From positions 3,038,001-3,102,000 of the forward strand of contig OZ245058.1 in NCBI GenBank assembly GCA_965224595.1: a DNA stretch of 64,000 nt, read 5' to 3'. The stretch is from Aliivibrio_A sp016764915 (GTDB lineage Bacteria > Pseudomonadota > Gammaproteobacteria > Enterobacterales > Vibrionaceae). Of the stretch, positions 28,413 through 36,489 are shown in pieces. Within the stretch, counting starts at the first letter, position 1; the number at the start of each line of letters is the position of its first letter. Under the pieces are notes generated by a model. The model was not told the DNA's origin. It worked only from the letters and a program-made list of their open reading frames with translations, and searched no databases. The position numbers and the translations under genes were made by a program.

Positions 28413-28440
28413 CTTGGGTTCACATAAATTAACCCCACAT
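28413..28440 (+). promoter_or_regulatory. Candidate sigma-32 heat-shock promoter of groESL
   Basis: CTTGGGT (28413-28419) and CCCCACAT (28433-28440) are spaced 13 bp apart, close to the sigma-32 pattern CTTGAA-N13-17-CCCCATNT. Predicted transcription starts about 75 nt before the groES ATG. Inverted repeats overlap it: GGGTT/AACCC at 28416-28420 and 28431-28435, and GGCTTGG/CCAAGCC at 28411-28417 and 28455-28461. No CIRCE element is present. Confidence 0.6.
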
Positions 28441-28521
28441 CTTAATAACACACTCCAAGCCTATCCTATTTATTGTGCTTGGTATCCAAATTTTTGCAAA
28501 CAAATCAGGAGAGTCGACCCC

Positions 28522-28812
28522 ATGAATATTCGTCCACTACACGATCGCGTCATCGTTGAACGTAAAGAAGTTGAATCAAAATCTGCTGGCGGTATTGTAC
28601 TTACAGGTTCTGCTGCTGAAAAATCTACTCGCGGTGTTATTTTAGCTGTGGGTAAAGGTCGTATTTTAGAGAATGGTTCAGTTCAAGAACTTGATGTAAA
28701 AGTTGGCGATACCATTATCTTTGCCGAAGGCTATGGCACTAAATCTGAAAAGATTGATGGCAAAGAAGTCCTTATCATGTCTGAAAATGACATTATGGCA
28801 ATCGTTGAATAA
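28522..28812 (+). CDS. groES: Co-chaperonin GroES
   Basis: A 96-residue co-chaperonin that caps the GroEL ring. The start is the ATG at 28522 (MNIRPLHDR) with AGGAG about 9-10 nt upstream; a longer frame from 28390 covers only promoter sequence. The mobile loop (SKSAGGIVLTGSAAEKSTRG) and the roof region are intact. It is followed by groEL after 40 bp in the standard operon, behind a likely heat-shock promoter. Confidence 0.98.
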   Translation: MNIRPLHDRVIVERKEVESKSAGGIVLTGSAAEKSTRGVILAVGKGRILENGSVQELDVKVGDTIIFAEGYGTKSEKIDGKEVLIMSENDIMAIVE

Positions 28813-28852
28813 TCCATTCACCTCAAATTAAGAATTAAGAAAGGAATAACCC

Positions 28853-30490
28853 ATGGCTGCTAAAGACGTAAAATTTGGTAACGACGCTCGAATCAAAATG
28901 CTAGAAGGCGTAAATGTTCTAGCTGATGCGGTAAAAGTAACCTTAGGACCTAAAGGTCGTAACGTAGTATTAGACAAATCATTTGGTGCACCAATGATCA
29001 CTAAAGATGGTGTTTCTGTTGCTCGTGAGATTGAACTTGAAGATAAGTTCCAAAACATGGGTGCGCAAATGGTTAAAGAAGTTGCCTCTCAAGCGAATGA
29101 CGCAGCGGGTGACGGAACAACAACAGCAACAGTACTTGCACAGTCTATCATTAGCGAAGGTCTAAAAGCAGTTGCTGCTGGTATGAATCCGATGGATCTT
29201 AAACGTGGTATCGACAAAGCTGTTATTGCTGCAGTTGAAGCACTGAAAGAGCTTTCTGTTCCATGTGAAGACACGAATGCGATTGCTCAAGTTGGTACTA
29301 TTTCAGCGAACGCTGACTCAACTGTTGGTAACTTAATCGCAGAAGCGATGGAAAAAGTAGGGCGTGATGGCGTTATTACTGTTGAAGAAGGTCAGTCTCT
29401 ACAAGACGAGCTTGATGTTGTTGAAGGCATGCAGTTTGACCGTGGTTACCTATCACCTTATTTCATCAACAACCAAGAAACAGGTTCTATTGATTTAGAG
29501 AGCCCATTCATTCTATTGGTGGATAAAAAAGTATCAAATATCCGTGAATTGCTGCCAACTCTAGAAGCAGTAGCAAAAGCATCTCGTCCACTGCTTATCA
29601 TTGCAGAAGACGTAGAAGGCGAAGCACTAGCAACGCTTGTTGTGAACAACATGCGTGGCATCGTGAAAGTTGCTGCTGTTAAGGCACCTGGTTTTGGTGA
29701 TCGTCGTAAAGCAATGCTTCAAGATATCGCAGTACTAACAAGTGGTACGGTTATCTCTGAAGAGATTGGTCTAGAGCTTGAAAAAGTTCAGCTAGAAGAT
29801 CTTGGTCAAGCTAAGCGCATTACGATCACTAAAGAGAATACAACCATCATCGATGGTAATGGCGAAGAGACAATGATCTCTGGTCGTGTATCTCAGATTC
29901 GTCAACAGATTGAAGATGCAACTTCAGACTATGATAAAGAAAAACTTCAAGAGCGTGTTGCAAAACTTGCTGGTGGCGTAGCCGTTATCAAAGTAGGCGC
30001 CGCGACTGAAGTTGAAATGAAAGAGAAAAAAGATCGCGTTGAAGATGCACTACACGCAACTCGCGCTGCTGTTGAAGAGGGTGTGGTTGCTGGTGGTGGT
30101 GTTGCACTTATTCGTGCTGCATCAAAAGTGGTTAACCTTGAAGGCGACAATGAAGAGCAGAATGTTGGTATTCGTGTAGCACTTCGCGCTATGGAATCAC
30201 CACTTCGTCAAATCGTTATGAACGCAGGTGATGAAGAGTCTGTTGTTGCAAATAATGTTCGTGCGGGCGAAGGCAACTACGGTTACAACGCGGCAACTGG
30301 CGAATATGGCGACATGATTGCGATGGGTATCCTTGACCCAACTAAAGTAACTCGCTCTGCACTACAGTTTGCAGCCTCTGTTGCGGGTCTTATGATCACA
30401 ACTGAAGCGATGATTACTGACAAACCAGCTAAAGATGCTCCAGCTATGCCTGATATGGGCGGAATGGGTGGCATGGGCGGCATGATGTAA
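28853..30490 (+). CDS. groEL: Chaperonin GroEL
   Basis: A 545-residue 60-kDa chaperonin subunit that folds proteins inside a double heptameric ring. Nucleotide-binding motifs KVTLGPKGRNVV and GDGTTTATVLA are intact, and the C-terminus carries the flexible GGM repeat (GGMGGMGGMM). It lies in the groES-groEL operon. In Vibrio with two groESL copies this would be the chromosome I copy; a second copy cannot be judged from this window. Confidence 0.98.
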   Translation: MAAKDVKFGNDARIKMLEGVNVLADAVKVTLGPKGRNVVLDKSFGAPMITKDGVSVAREIELEDKFQNMGAQMVKEVASQANDAAGDGTTTATVLAQSIISEGLKAVAAGMNPMDLKRGIDKAVIAAVEALKELSVPCEDTNAIAQVGTISANADSTVGNLIAEAMEKVGRDGVITVEEGQSLQDELDVVEGMQFDRGYLSPYFINNQETGSIDLESPFILLVDKKVSNIRELLPTLEAVAKASRPLLIIAEDVEGEALATLVVNNMRGIVKVAAVKAPGFGDRRKAMLQDIAVLTSGTVISEEIGLELEKVQLEDLGQAKRITITKENTTIIDGNGEETMISGRVSQIRQQIEDATSDYDKEKLQERVAKLAGGVAVIKVGAATEVEMKEKKDRVEDALHATRAAVEEGVVAGGGVALIRAASKVVNLEGDNEEQNVGIRVALRAMESPLRQIVMNAGDEESVVANNVRAGEGNYGYNAATGEYGDMIAMGILDPTKVTRSALQFAASVAGLMITTEAMITDKPAKDAPAMPDMGGMGGMGGMM

Positions 30491-30527
30491 TCAGCCTCTC
30501 ACCCTATTTGCTTTAACGGCAAATAAC

Positions 30528-30563
30528 AAAAACCGCATTGATGCTAAATCAATGCGGTTTTTT
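30528..30563 (+). terminator. groESL terminator
   Basis: A stem of at least 15 bp (AAAAACCGCATTGAT / ATCAATGCGGTTTTT) with a 5-nt loop and T-run. It marks the left boundary of the accessory island. Confidence 0.93.
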
Positions 30564-30649
30564 TATGTTTGTTTTTCAAAAAAACGGGCGACTCTAATCA
30601 CATGTTGTGGGGATATTCCAATTAGCTGGAGGTAGAAAGCAATCTTGAG

Positions 30650-30661
30650 TTATGCGCATAA
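30650..30661. promoter_or_regulatory. Palindromic operator candidate upstream of the antitoxin-like gene
   Basis: A perfect 12-bp palindrome TTATGCGCATAA lies 30 bp before the small antitoxin-like gene. Antitoxins usually repress their own operon through such palindromes; this assignment is inferred. Confidence 0.4.
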
Positions 30662-30691
30662 TACAACCAAGAGATAATTGGAGTGTGAAGT

Positions 30692-30868
30692 ATGAATATT
30701 ACTTTAGGAAAAGAATTCGAGAGAAGCATCGCTGAAGAAGTCGCTAAAGGGTTTGAGCAGCTAGCGACTGGCGAATCATCGAATCATAGTGTGATGGATA
30801 TATTTGAACAAGCCTCTCTCTCAGCAAATAGAAAGCCGACAAGTAAGGATACTAGTGCTGAACTATAG
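30692..30868 (+). CDS. Small antitoxin-like protein (ParD-like position)
   Basis: A 58-residue protein starting MNITLGKEFERSIAEEV. The start has GGAG about 9 nt upstream. It is acidic, with a short N-terminal strand-like segment, then a helix and a polar disordered tail, the layout of ParD-type antitoxins, although I do not recognise a specific family. It overlaps by 14 bp the start of a truncated ParE-like toxin gene, which is the main reason for calling it an antitoxin. A palindrome just upstream could be its operator. Confidence 0.5.
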   Translation: MNITLGKEFERSIAEEVAKGFEQLATGESSNHSVMDIFEQASLSANRKPTSKDTSAEL

Positions 30869-30986
30869 TCTCTCTCCTCTAGCTGAAGAGGACTTATTCA
30901 AAATAATCTCTTTAACTATTGAGTCTTGGGGGAGCATACAGGCAAAAGCTAAGGGGAGGAAACCTACGATGCGTTTCCAACAATAG
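30855..30986 (+). pseudogene. Truncated ParE/RelE-type toxin gene
   Basis: A 43-codon remnant beginning at GTG 30855. The first 30 codons read like the start of ParE toxins (YSLSPLAEEDLFKI followed by ESWGSIQA, compare the family pattern LSPxAExDLxxIxxYTxxxWGxxQA). After that the reading changes to KAKGRKPTMRFQQ and stops, losing the remaining two-thirds of the roughly 95-100-residue toxin fold. It is almost certainly inactive, broken by a deletion or recombination downstream of codon 30. Confidence 0.6.
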
Positions 30987-31305
30987 AGGGTAGAGTAGTT
31001 ACTTGCCAGTGGTTATACAAAATTGGAGGTATCGTAAAGAGTTGAAAATTAGTGTATCAAGTGTTTATCGAAATAGGGTAGTGCTAAATTTAAAGTCTTT
31101 TTCACTACAATGACTACCATTAGCCCTGAGGGGCTTAAAGTGATTTGATTATGGCACTCCAACGTGGAGAATGGTTTGAGTCTAATATCTGATATATAAT
31201 ACTCAGCTAATTTAGCCTGTCACTTTTCAGTAGTGGTAAGTAAAGATCGTTTATAGGTTTACTTTTAATAAGTTAACTTTATTATTTAGAAGGTAGTAGA
31301 GCATA
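30987..31305 (+). other. Non-coding region upstream of the methyltransferase gene
   Basis: 319 bp without a recognisable gene. It holds a TATAAT hexamer (31195-31200) without a well-placed -35, a small hairpin CTCCA-ACG-TGGAG (31157-31169) and a TTAGCCC/GGGCTTAA hairpin (31120-31138). No clear controller-protein box or integron attC site was found. Confidence 0.4.
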
Positions 31306-32346
31306 GTGTCCATTGTTGCGGTTGATCTATTTTGTGGTGTTGGTGGTTTGACTCATGGGCTACAACAAAGTGGAATTAATGTTGTTGCGGGATACGATAT
31401 TGATGAGAATTGCTGCTTACCATATGAAGAGAATAATAATGCGGAATTCATCAATAAAAGCATTGCAGAACTCAATATAGACCAGCTTCGAAGCCACTTT
31501 AAGGCTTCTGATATAAAACTATTAGCTGGTTGTGCTCCTTGTCAGCCTTTTTCTAATTATACCCAGGGACGGCCTAGAGATGAAAGGTGGGGGCTGTTGT
31601 CCCACTTTTCTCGTTTAGCGTCAGAGCTTATGCCAGATCTAATTACAATGGAAAATGTTCCTGAACTCATCAAACATGATATTTTCCATGAGTTTATAAT
31701 GACTTTAACTGAGCAAGGGTACTCAGTTTGGTATGAAGTTGTTTATTGCCCAGATTATGGTATTGCGCAAAAAAGAAAAAGATTAGTTATATTGGCTTCA
31801 CGTTTAGGCCCTATTTCTTTAATACCAGCCACACATAAAGTTGATGAATATTTGACCATTAAAGATGTAATTGGGTTTTTACCTGAATTGGCTTGCGGTG
31901 AAGTAAACGGTAGTGACGTATTACATCGAGCTGCAGGGTTATCTGAAATTAATCTGAAGAGAATTAAGGCTTCTAAACAGGGAGGGACATGGAAGGATTG
32001 GCCTGAAGAACTCTTAGCTAATTGTCACAAAAAAAGTACGGGGAAAAAGTATACTAGTGTTTATGGCAGAATGCATTGGAATGAGTTAAGCCCTACGGTT
32101 ACCACTCAGTTTTATAATTATGGAAGTGGTCGATACGGTCATCCGACTCAGCAACGTGCTATTAGTTTGAGAGAGGCTGCGATGATTCAATCTTTTCCTG
32201 AGAGCTATAAATTTACCAAAGAAACAGGAATATACTCAATAACAAGTGTCGCTAGAATGATAGGTAATGCTGTTCCTGTTCGTTTGGCTAAGGTGATAGG
32301 TGATACTTTAATTGCTCATGTTAAGGCTCATGGTGTAGAAGCTTGA
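31306..32346 (+). CDS. DNA (cytosine-5-)-methyltransferase
   Basis: A 346-residue C5-cytosine methyltransferase. Motif I (SAM binding) is DLFCGVGGLTHGL, motif IV is GCAPCQPFS with catalytic C79, motif VI is MENVPEL (residues 115-121), motif VIII is QKRKRLVIL, and after a target-recognition region motif IX reads RTVT-like as SPTVTTQF and motif X as GNAVPVRLAKVI. All catalytic residues are intact. The start is GTG at 31306, with AAGG about 12 nt upstream. No cognate type II endonuclease is encoded beside it. Its 3' end overlaps by 19 bp the 3' end of the opposing HEPN gene. The target sequence cannot be read from the protein. Confidence 0.92.
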   Translation: MSIVAVDLFCGVGGLTHGLQQSGINVVAGYDIDENCCLPYEENNNAEFINKSIAELNIDQLRSHFKASDIKLLAGCAPCQPFSNYTQGRPRDERWGLLSHFSRLASELMPDLITMENVPELIKHDIFHEFIMTLTEQGYSVWYEVVYCPDYGIAQKRKRLVILASRLGPISLIPATHKVDEYLTIKDVIGFLPELACGEVNGSDVLHRAAGLSEINLKRIKASKQGGTWKDWPEELLANCHKKSTGKKYTSVYGRMHWNELSPTVTTQFYNYGSGRYGHPTQQRAISLREAAMIQSFPESYKFTKETGIYSITSVARMIGNAVPVRLAKVIGDTLIAHVKAHGVEA

Positions 32347-33011
32347 TTGAGGTAGGTTTTATTATCGATACAGTCCTGTATATTATCTGATATTTCACAA
32401 ATGTAAGCGATAACTTCATTACTTAGCTGTCGGAGGGCTTGGGCTGATTTCTCACTTCCAACACTAGAAAATGTTTTATTCCCATGTGCTAAATCATTCC
32501 TGTGCCGCATTACAGTTCTTAAATCAGAACCATGTTTGGTTTGGTTGTAGTCCGTGTTACAGCTGAAACCATAGATTTCACCCACCTTTTTAATCTCAGT
32601 ACTGTCAATGTTACCAGAAAATAAATGTTTTGAGCTTAGAGACGCTTGATGAAATGCGATAGCTATGTTTCCGTTCATATTTTCGAGCATTTTTTTTAGG
32701 TCGATTGTGTCTTTTCTCGCTCTCAACAGAACTTTATGCTGTAGTTGGATGCGCAAATTATCAAACTGCTCACTGTTTGCTGTCATTTTATCATGAATAA
32801 CTAGCACTGATTCTCTCATCGTTGCTTCAATAAGATTGTATAAAATTAGATAAACAGTCCCTTTTGCTGTTTTTACTAGACTAGTATTGACAGTAAACAG
32901 GTCGTTTTTATCATTGAGTAACAGATTGCTTGAGTCTAGATAATCAATAAGGTCTAAGTAGCCCTTAAGCTCTTTTTTCTTGTCATCTAAATCGTCAAAT
33001 ATGCTTTGCAT
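32328..33011 (-). CDS. HEPN-domain putative ribonuclease (MAE_28990/MAE_18760-like)
   Basis: A 227-residue, mainly helical protein. The catalytic HEPN signature R-x4-H is visible as R171-NDLA-H176 in the sequence RHRNDLAHGNKT, and the N-terminal region (TVYLILYNLIEATMRESV) resembles the MAE_28990/MAE_18760 HEPN-like family, although that assignment is from memory of the family. HEPN proteins with this motif are typically metal-independent RNases in toxin, abortive-infection and restriction systems. It lies 3 bp after the DUF262 gene on the same strand, so the two are co-translated. The 3' end overlaps the convergent methyltransferase gene. Confidence 0.72.
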   Translation of the reverse strand: MQSIFDDLDDKKKELKGYLDLIDYLDSSNLLLNDKNDLFTVNTSLVKTAKGTVYLILYNLIEATMRESVLVIHDKMTANSEQFDNLRIQLQHKVLLRARKDTIDLKKMLENMNGNIAIAFHQASLSSKHLFSGNIDSTEIKKVGEIYGFSCNTDYNQTKHGSDLRTVMRHRNDLAHGNKTFSSVGSEKSAQALRQLSNEVIAYICEISDNIQDCIDNKTYLNQASTP

Positions 33012-33014
33012 TAT

Positions 33015-34163
33015 TTATATACCAAGAAGCTTATCTTTAACATATTCAATTCGCGATATGACTCTAGGCCTACTATTTGATGCATCGCCTGTAGTTAAGA
33101 CTTTAAATTCATCGGAGAAAAGCCAATCAGAGATATTATCTGGTTTTAGATTTGGCTCTTCATATAGTGCCAAAGCTATACCAACAGCAAGAGCTTCGAA
33201 GCGTACTCTTGGGGTTGTTTTTGCACCTTTGGATTTTCTAAAGCCAAAGGGGAAATTATCTTTGGCGAAAGTCATTGTACGGTTAAAAATCGCAACCATA
33301 TCAGTACTTTCATCTTCTGACTTTTCAGATTCTTTTTCTAAGTAAGTATCTAGGAATTCTTTCACCGAATGGTTAAAATTCTGATAGTTGTTTAAATATG
33401 CAAAGAATCGCAAAGAGAACTCAAGGTCTTCTCCTCGTTTAAGCTTTGTCTCGCTAAGTGGGACGACTTCTTTGAATACATCATTGTCTGCGCAAACTGA
33501 TATTACATTTGAGTAAAGCTTAGAGTTGCCATGCTTGGAGCCTTTTCTAACCTCCATATCTTTTAACTCGTTGCTACCAGTATTTATTCTTTCAAACAGG
33601 TCTCGCCTCGTTGCTTCTGTGCAATTACTTAGTTCAATAATGCGAATTGAAATCCGGTTAAACCTTCGCTGTCTTGAGGTCGGCAAATCTGAGAATGTAA
33701 AACCATTAAGTTGAGGGATTAACTGCAGCTCTTCAAGAGTTAGTTGGTTGCTCAGGAAGGCGTGAAGAGTGCGGACTCGCTGTGAGCCATCAACAATTTC
33801 AACTCGGCCATCCAGATCTGGGTCACCCGATTCTACATCTGCAATGAAAATATGAGGGATTGGAAGACCAATAATTAAAGATTCAATTAGTCTACTTTGG
33901 CTTTTTATGGACCAAACAAAATCTCGCTGATAGTCTGGGACGAATAGTTCATTTTCGTCGCTGTCTAACCCGTTATGGTATTTATCGACGACCATCTCGA
34001 TAGTCATTTCTTTCGAGTCATAATCAACTTCACGTTGATGCTTACGAACAGCAGCTTCAGATATCTCTTTAATTGATTCAATTTCACCTTTGAGCTCTAC
34101 TTTTCTTTCGTCGCTATTAGCTTCTTGAAGTGACTGCTTTAATTGGGCTATTGGCAAGGGCAT
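33015..34163 (-). CDS. DUF262 (GmrS/ParB-like N-terminal) domain protein
   Basis: A 382-residue protein of the DUF262 family. After a charged, coiled-coil-like N-terminus (residues 1-45) it shows PDYQRDFVWS (76-85), VDGSQRVRTLHAFL (124-137, the DGQQR-type motif) and LFERINTGSNEL (189-200), the hallmark segments of the DUF262 ParB/sulfiredoxin-like fold found in GmrSD and BrxU type IV restriction enzymes. It has no DUF1524 HNH nuclease domain, so the effector may instead be the HEPN protein encoded 3 bp downstream. Its promoter should lie in the 192 bp after epmB. Confidence 0.82.
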   Translation of the reverse strand: MPLPIAQLKQSLQEANSDERKVELKGEIESIKEISEAAVRKHQREVDYDSKEMTIEMVVDKYHNGLDSDENELFVPDYQRDFVWSIKSQSRLIESLIIGLPIPHIFIADVESGDPDLDGRVEIVDGSQRVRTLHAFLSNQLTLEELQLIPQLNGFTFSDLPTSRQRRFNRISIRIIELSNCTEATRRDLFERINTGSNELKDMEVRKGSKHGNSKLYSNVISVCADNDVFKEVVPLSETKLKRGEDLEFSLRFFAYLNNYQNFNHSVKEFLDTYLEKESEKSEDESTDMVAIFNRTMTFAKDNFPFGFRKSKGAKTTPRVRFEALAVGIALALYEEPNLKPDNISDWLFSDEFKVLTTGDASNSRPRVISRIEYVKDKLLGI

Positions 34164-34355
34164 TTTTCAGATACCTATAAAGTTTTAAGACGTAGGACAT
34201 TAAATTTCATGGTAGTAATTTCAATCGAATTTGTATATCTTTTTTAATGGGTTATACGATCTATAGCTCCCAATGTGACAAATCAAACAGCCATTACAGA
34301 ACATGCCTTTCGAGAGTATTAAGGCTTTCCCCCCACGTAGTAGAGTCTATGCCCT

Positions 34356-35378
34356 CTACTCCAACCGTAGATCAAGCGGGGTTTTGCTGCTGCGTCCACC
34401 AATTTCTCGGGCTAGAGTTGGCACTAGGTAGCCGGAGACATTGGCGATCAACTCGGCCATTAGGCTTCGAGCCTCATCATCAGAGACATAGAAGTGCGCT
34501 GCTCCTTGCACTTTATCAAGCACATGCAGGTAGTAGGGCAGAATGCCTGCATCAAATAGACTTTCACTAAGATCAATCAAAGCTTCGGCGCTATCATTCA
34601 CTCCTTTGAGTAGGACACTTTGGTTTAATAACGTGACGTTTGCTTGCTTGAGTTGTTGCATCGCGATGGTAAATTCGTGATTGATCTCATTGGCGTGATT
34701 AACGTGTGTAACCATAACAAACTGCAAGGGAGAGGCCGCAATACGCTCGCATAACTGAGTGGTTATTCGGTTTGGAATCACTACGGGCAACCGGCTATGG
34801 ATACGAATGCGTTTGATGTGCGGGATCTGTTCAATTTCGGTAAATAACCAATCTAACTCATGATCTTTTGCCATCATAGGATCACCGCCTGAGAGAATGA
34901 TCTCAGTGATCTCTGGATGGTTACTGATGTACTTTAACCCTTTAGACCAAGTTGCTTTATTGCCACTGTTATCTTGGTAGGGAAAGTGGCGTCGAAAGCA
35001 GTAGCGGCAGTTGACGGCGCAACCCCCTTTTAGAATCAACAATACCCGATTTTTATATTTGTGCAGCAGACCTGGAATATCGTTACCCTGTTCCTCTAAT
35101 GGATCGGTCGAATAGCCATCAGCGACGGTGAATTCTTGCTCCAATGGCAATACTTGACGCAGTAAAGGATCGTTAGGATTGCCCGTCTCCATTCGCTCGA
35201 CAAAACTTTTCGGAACGCGCAGCGCAAATAACTTACGAGCGGCAAAGCCCTTTTGATAGGGCGCTGGATCTATCTGCAGTTGTTCGAGTAACTGGTTAGG
35301 GTCAGAGATCGCATTCGATAGCTCTTTGAGCCAGTTTTTCTCAACAGCAACGTCTTTTCGGGTTATCATGTGCAACAT
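34356..35378 (-). CDS. epmB: EF-P (R)-beta-lysine 2,3-aminomutase EpmB
   Basis: A 340-residue radical SAM enzyme that converts lysine to (R)-beta-lysine for attachment to elongation factor P. The radical SAM cysteines are C120, C124 and C127 (CAVNCRYC), followed by a lysine-aminomutase-type ILSGGDPMM motif. Other supporting segments are HKYKNRVLL and HSRLPVVIPNRI. It is divergent from efp, the gene for its product's target, with only 32 bp between starts. The partner EpmA is encoded about 4.5 kb downstream; the hydroxylase EpmC is not in this window. Confidence 0.95.
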   Translation of the reverse strand: MLHMITRKDVAVEKNWLKELSNAISDPNQLLEQLQIDPAPYQKGFAARKLFALRVPKSFVERMETGNPNDPLLRQVLPLEQEFTVADGYSTDPLEEQGNDIPGLLHKYKNRVLLILKGGCAVNCRYCFRRHFPYQDNSGNKATWSKGLKYISNHPEITEIILSGGDPMMAKDHELDWLFTEIEQIPHIKRIRIHSRLPVVIPNRITTQLCERIAASPLQFVMVTHVNHANEINHEFTIAMQQLKQANVTLLNQSVLLKGVNDSAEALIDLSESLFDAGILPYYLHVLDKVQGAAHFYVSDDEARSLMAELIANVSGYLVPTLAREIGGRSSKTPLDLRLE

Positions 35379-35410
35379 TAATTCTAACTCTAAGATTGTA
35401 AGAGGAAATC

Positions 35411-35977
35411 ATGGCGACAGTAAGTACCAATGAATTCAAAGGCGGTTTGAAATTTATATTGGATAAAGAACCATGTTCAATTATCGAAAATGAATATGTT
35501 AAGCCAGGCAAAGGTCAGGCTTTTAACCGCGTAAAACTTCGCAAGTTACTTTCTGGTAAAACGCTAGAGAAAACGTTTAAATCCGGTGAAAGTTTCGAGC
35601 TTGCCGATGTGATTGATATCGATTTAGACTACCTGTACAGTGACGGTGAATTTTACCACTTTATGAACAGTGTTACATTCGAACAAATTGCCGCTGATAT
35701 AAAATCAGTGGGTGACAACGCGAAGTGGCTAGTTGAAAATGACACTTGTATGATCACGTTGTGGAATGATAATCCAATCGTTGTAACTCCGCCAAACTTT
35801 GTTGAAATTGAAGTGACTGAAACTGATCCCGGCCTAAAAGGCGATACGCAAGGAACGGGCGGTAAACCAGCAACGTTAGCAACTGGCGCTGTTGTTCGTG
35901 TTCCTCTATTCATCACCATCGGTGAAGTGATTAAAGTAGATACACGCTCTGGCGAATACGTAGGCCGTGTGAAATAA
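35411..35977 (+). CDS. efp: Elongation factor P
   Basis: A 188-residue translation factor, the same length as E. coli EF-P, which relieves ribosome stalling at polyproline stretches. The lysine modified by EpmA/EpmB is K34 in the loop YVKPGKGQAF. All three beta-barrel domains are present, ending in RSGEYVGRVK. The ribosome site GAGGAAA precedes the ATG. It is divergent from epmB and ends at a strong terminator. Confidence 0.98.
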   Translation: MATVSTNEFKGGLKFILDKEPCSIIENEYVKPGKGQAFNRVKLRKLLSGKTLEKTFKSGESFELADVIDIDLDYLYSDGEFYHFMNSVTFEQIAADIKSVGDNAKWLVENDTCMITLWNDNPIVVTPPNFVEIEVTETDPGLKGDTQGTGGKPATLATGAVVRVPLFITIGEVIKVDTRSGEYVGRVK

Positions 35978-36005
35978 TTAAATAGTCATCTTGATGATTA
36001 CGACT

Positions 36006-36028
36006 AAACCGCAGTTTTACTGCGGTTT
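36006..36028 (+). terminator. efp terminator
   Basis: A perfect 9-bp stem (AAACCGCAG / CTGCGGTTT) with a 5-nt loop and a T-run on the plus strand. Confidence 0.92.
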
Positions 36029-36047
36029 TTTTATGAGTGATAAATAA

Positions 36048-36077
36048 AAACACCACACTAAAAATAGTGTGGTGTTT
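36048..36077 (-). terminator. frdABCD terminator
   Basis: A perfect 13-bp stem (AAACACCACACTA / TAGTGTGGTGTTT) with an AAAA loop lies 26 bp after the frdD stop; the minus strand continues into T-rich sequence. Confidence 0.9.
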
Positions 36078-36102
36078 CTGTTTTTAGCGAGATGTCATCG
36101 GC

Positions 36103-36489
36103 TTAAAAAAGCATGAAGATAAAAATCGCAGAGATAACAGTAATAAGAGTTGCTACACCGTAGCAGACAATTTTGCCCACAACACCGGTATGAATTTTAA
36201 GGTCATGCATACCATGGTGCAAGCGATGCATTGCATGCCACATTGGCAGTGCAAGGGTACCGATAATGAACAGTGCACCAATAATGCTAGTTGCAAAAGT
36301 GACTACTCGTTCATAGCTCATAGCCTCAGCATCAATAATACCCATAGGGACTAAGATACCTAACACTAATACTGTGATCGGTGTAATCATTGCAAACCAA
36401 GAGCCGCCAGCGCCAAATAGGCCCCACCATACTGGTTCATCGGAACGTTTAGGATTAAGATTTACCACGTTAGTCTCCTTAAACCACAA
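36103..36489 (-). CDS. frdD: Fumarate reductase membrane anchor subunit D
   Basis: A 128-residue membrane protein with three hydrophobic spans (about residues 33-55, 68-90 and 105-127). Together with FrdC it anchors FrdAB to the inner membrane and forms the quinol site. The stretch PVWWGLFGAGGSW near the N-terminus matches FrdD. Its start overlaps the end of frdC by 11 bp, and it is the last gene of the operon. Confidence 0.95.
   Translation of the reverse strand: MWFKETNVVNLNPKRSDEPVWWGLFGAGGSWFAMITPITVLVLGILVPMGIIDAEAMSYERVVTFATSIIGALFIIGTLALPMWHAMHRLHHGMHDLKIHTGVVGKIVCYGVATLITVISAIFIFMLF

Noticed and set aside
28390..28521. Extended GroES reading frame beginning at 28390
   Set aside because: It covers the heat-shock promoter and leader. 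The ATG at 28522 gives the standard protein with a good ribosome site.
30987..31305. Integron attC site near the toxin-antitoxin relic
   Set aside because: Vibrio cassettes often carry such pairs, but I could not see matched R/L core sites (GTTRRRY with its complement) around the genes.
31306..32346. Calling the methyltransferase Dcm or part of a type II restriction system
   Set aside because: No vsr gene or restriction endonuclease is adjacent, and the target-recognition region cannot be matched by eye to a known specificity.
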